This document shows, one piece after another, positions 61,501 to 64,000 of a DNA stretch of 64,000 nucleotides. The DNA comes from Anticarsia gemmatalis. Its lineage: Eukaryota > Arthropoda > Insecta > Lepidoptera > Erebidae. Below the pieces are notes generated by a model. That model saw nothing but the letters and a program-made list of their open reading frames with translations. It searched no databases and was not told where the DNA came from. The DNA is taken from positions 5,084,001 through 5,148,000 of the forward strand of contig NC_134753.1 in NCBI RefSeq assembly GCF_050436995.1. Reading direction: 5' to 3'. Within the stretch, counting starts at the first letter, position 1. Each line of letters starts with the position of its first letter. A program made the translations under genes and the position numbers.

Positions 61501-63054
61501 GCCTGTATTGTCAAGCAACCACACAATGACAAAATAAAATGCATAGTGTCAATAAGTACAATGCCGTAGCGGGGTTTTTTACAATATCAATGGACGTAGC
61601 ACGATTCCTTTCAGTGATCCCCATGTGATTTTGGTGTAAGTGTTTCAATTTCATTGATTAATTCAACCACAAGTACTATCAATCTGATAGATACCCGTAG
61701 AAGTATTAATGCCTCCGCAGCAAACCAGGATTTAAATTGTTGCCATATTATTAAATACAAAGAGTATGTATTCCCACCACCACTCTATACGGTATGAACG
61801 TCACAGAACGTATGTATAAATGTTGACACAGAGCCATAACACGGACTCTGAGAATCCCCTTTTGTAAAGTTATCTAGGATTTTTAATCTAAGTTTACCTT
61901 CTGCGGCTTCTATGATATAAGCAAATCACTTGCGAGCCGTATAACTTTTGATAGAAAGAAGTCGTACGTTGAGGCTCCACATTGAATGGCAAGTGCAGGT
62001 GTGTGGCTCGAATAAATCAACGCGCCGATAAGGTTATTGACACTTCGTCTTAGCGCACGCCAAGTTCAAAATGTGAAAATAAAACAATTTCTCCATGTAT
62101 TTGATAGTTGTGTTGAGGTGGAAATTGAATTTTCACGTCAAATAGCTGTGAATGTTTCGAGATTTTATTATTATGTTTATAATAGAAGTTTATTCTTAGA
62201 TATTTTGTATAGAATTCGTATTGAAAGTTTTGCAATTTTATAAATAAATCAATTGAGTTTTCTCTTGCTTATATTAATAGTTAGGTACTAGGTTATATAG
62301 GATGACGGATGCTAATGAATACATAATACCTTTGTTTACTTTGTTTCTCTATTTTGTTTCCTAATGATACAGAAAGTTGGGTGTTCTGGTCACAACCTCC
62401 ACCTATTTGTCACAGAGAAGCATAAAAGAAATAAAAGTATAGATCATCGGCGGTGTCACACCTTTACTAGTAATAACAGGCGATTATTACATATGGCTAA
62501 AAATAAAAAGGTTTTCATAAAATGATTCAATTTATTACTCTCTCATTTGTCATAATAATAAAACAGCATACGAGCGAAGCCATTTAATGCCCAAGTCTGG
62601 TATAAAGTTAAATTTTAGTGCTTAATTCTCAGTGAAATTTAATAAACGCGAGTGGCGTTAAAGTTTTTGGTCACGTCGCTTGGCCATTCAAATATTACTA
62701 CGTATAATATCGTAAACCAATAGTTTATGTTCTTTGCAAGACTAAAACTCATATTTTATAGGCGATCCCTTAGAATTTGTAAGAAGGAAACGTTTTTACG
62801 TTTTTGCTACGTGAATAAAAGGACCTAATGGCGATCGATCAAATAAAGTTTAGAGTCGGAACGTTTTATTTTAGATCAAGGTTTTATTGTTCAATGCGGT
62901 TTAAGAACGTATTAACGTTAGCTCTTTGGTCAGCAATCAATTACACTGTGGGACAGTAAAGAAGATATACTTACTCTAGAATAAGCTGTTTGACAGAATT
63001 CTAGGCATTAAAAAGTATATGAATTTATTTGTTGCAGTTTAAAAAAATGGCCAT
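58583..63054. other. Gene-free region with CpG-rich core
   Basis: GC-richer, repeat-free patches occur at 58770-58990, 59240-59470, 59860-60150 and 61190-61460. The peak is a nearly pure G/C run at 59871-59920. No coding exon is supported; these could be regulatory elements or a non-coding first exon. Confidence 0.4.
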
Positions 63055-63236
63055 GTAGAGCGATTTTCTACAATCGGAACCATCGAGTATCGAGACATCG
63101 ACATCGAGTTTGACATATAAAATGTACTACAAAAATAGTTTCTACAACGTCCGCTAGAGGCGCTGATCAGGTTTTCATACAATTTTTTCAATAGCTAGCC
63201 GTTATCGATACTCGATATAGCAGAGAATCGGGCGAC
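63055..63236. mobile_element. MITE (GTAGAGAATCG family)
   Basis: It starts TAGAGCGATTTTCTACAATC and ends AGCAGAGAATCGGGCG. It contains AATGTACTACAAAAATAGTT and CCGCTAGAGGCGCTGATCAG. It is one of the best preserved copies. Confidence 0.7.
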
Positions 63237-64000
63237 TGGTCAAAATATTTCTGTTATTCAATGAATCAAAGTGAACAAAGGATAGGCTTAGGACTGGGGT
63301 CCTGGCGGATTAACGGTGCTAAAAGCAAAGAGGTGTTCCATGATAGCATTACAGGGGGTTCAGTCCATCGTCTCTCATCGGACGAAGCGGGACTTATAAT
63401 CTAATCTGAAGTACTAATTAAGGTACGCGTCAATGGAATTGTTTTACCAATGCATTCAAAGTTTTTTTATCTAAAATAATAGTTATGCAAACTATGTATA
63501 TCACGAATTTATTACATATAAATCCAATATCATTATATTCTAGTTTACATCTCATTCATACTAAAATACTTTTAAAAACAAGTTTGCATGCAATATTCTC
63601 GCTAAGACGAAGAAATAAAAAATACAGCGCTGTCGCAAAAAACAGTCAATTTACTTGCAAAAAAAATCAAAATTAACTTCATAAAACTTGGCATTCAACT
63701 CCCAACTTTTCAAATTTTTATTCGCAGAATTATTGAAGTCTGTAACACTGTGTCTTTCGCAACACTAATAAACTCGATCTATCTCGAAGCACAGTAATAA
63801 AGTTCATCTATTTTCGAAGCGCAGTAATAAACTTCTATTTTTAAAGCTCAGAGCTCAATTAGCACTTTGTAAAGTTGACGGAAAATTTTTAACCGTAATG
63901 AAAGGTTTGTTATCTCTGAACGTTAGAGCAATTTGGTTAATTGCTAGCGATAGGAAGCAATTCCAACTCTTTACGACATTGGACGAGATGATAACGTTAC
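63237..64000. other. No gene seen
   Basis: AT-rich DNA. A short degenerate direct repeat (CGAAGC(A)CAGTAATAAA-type units) occurs at about 63785-63830. Confidence 0.5.

Overview
This is an AT-rich nuclear genomic window from a moth (Lepidoptera, probably a noctuid). The evidence is two intron-rich insect-type genes with GT-AG introns and AATAAA poly(A) signals, plus interspersed repeats typical of moths: two tRNA-derived SINE families, RTE-like non-autonomous elements ending in tetranucleotide microsatellites, and short palindromic MITEs. The species cannot be named from the sequence alone.

Layout. Positions 1-19.4 kb hold no gene I can support, only repeats and single-copy DNA. A seven-exon plus-strand gene (coding 19571-33480) encodes a complete 382-residue clip-domain serine protease: signal peptide, one clip domain (exon 2), acidic/proline-rich linker and activation site (exon 3), catalytic His (exon 4), Asp (exon 5) and Ser (exon 7). 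It resembles the CLIPB proteases of the haemolymph cascades that activate Spatzle/Toll or prophenoloxidase. A second plus-strand gene (coding 40437-42180) has four exons joined by phase-0 introns. It encodes a 190-residue secreted, acidic, eight-cysteine protein that I cannot name with confidence; a GM2-activator/ML-like or DUF1091-like lipid-binding fold is one possibility. From 42.3 kb to the end there is no gene I can support. That stretch holds repeats, a THAP-domain (P-element-like) transposon relic, a multi-hairpin inverted-repeat element and several GC-richer, ORF-poor patches that could be regulatory DNA of a gene outside the window.

Most notable: two near-identical foldback transposons (24236-26342 and 30804-33021) sit in introns 3 and 6 of the protease gene. 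Each has two inverted arms of exactly 815 bp by my count, and each is flanked by a perfect 9-bp target-site duplication. Their unlike interiors are in opposite orientation. The arms carry three copies of a 16-bp motif, TTCCGCTNNGCGAACG. The 9-bp duplications and long arms point to a MULE/Foldback-type non-autonomous element. Because the two copies bracket exons 4-6, which encode two of the three catalytic residues, the locus could form long intronic dsRNA, back-splice to circular RNA, or recombine.

The two genes lie in the same orientation about 7 kb apart. Nothing in the sequence shows that they act together, although both products appear to be secreted.
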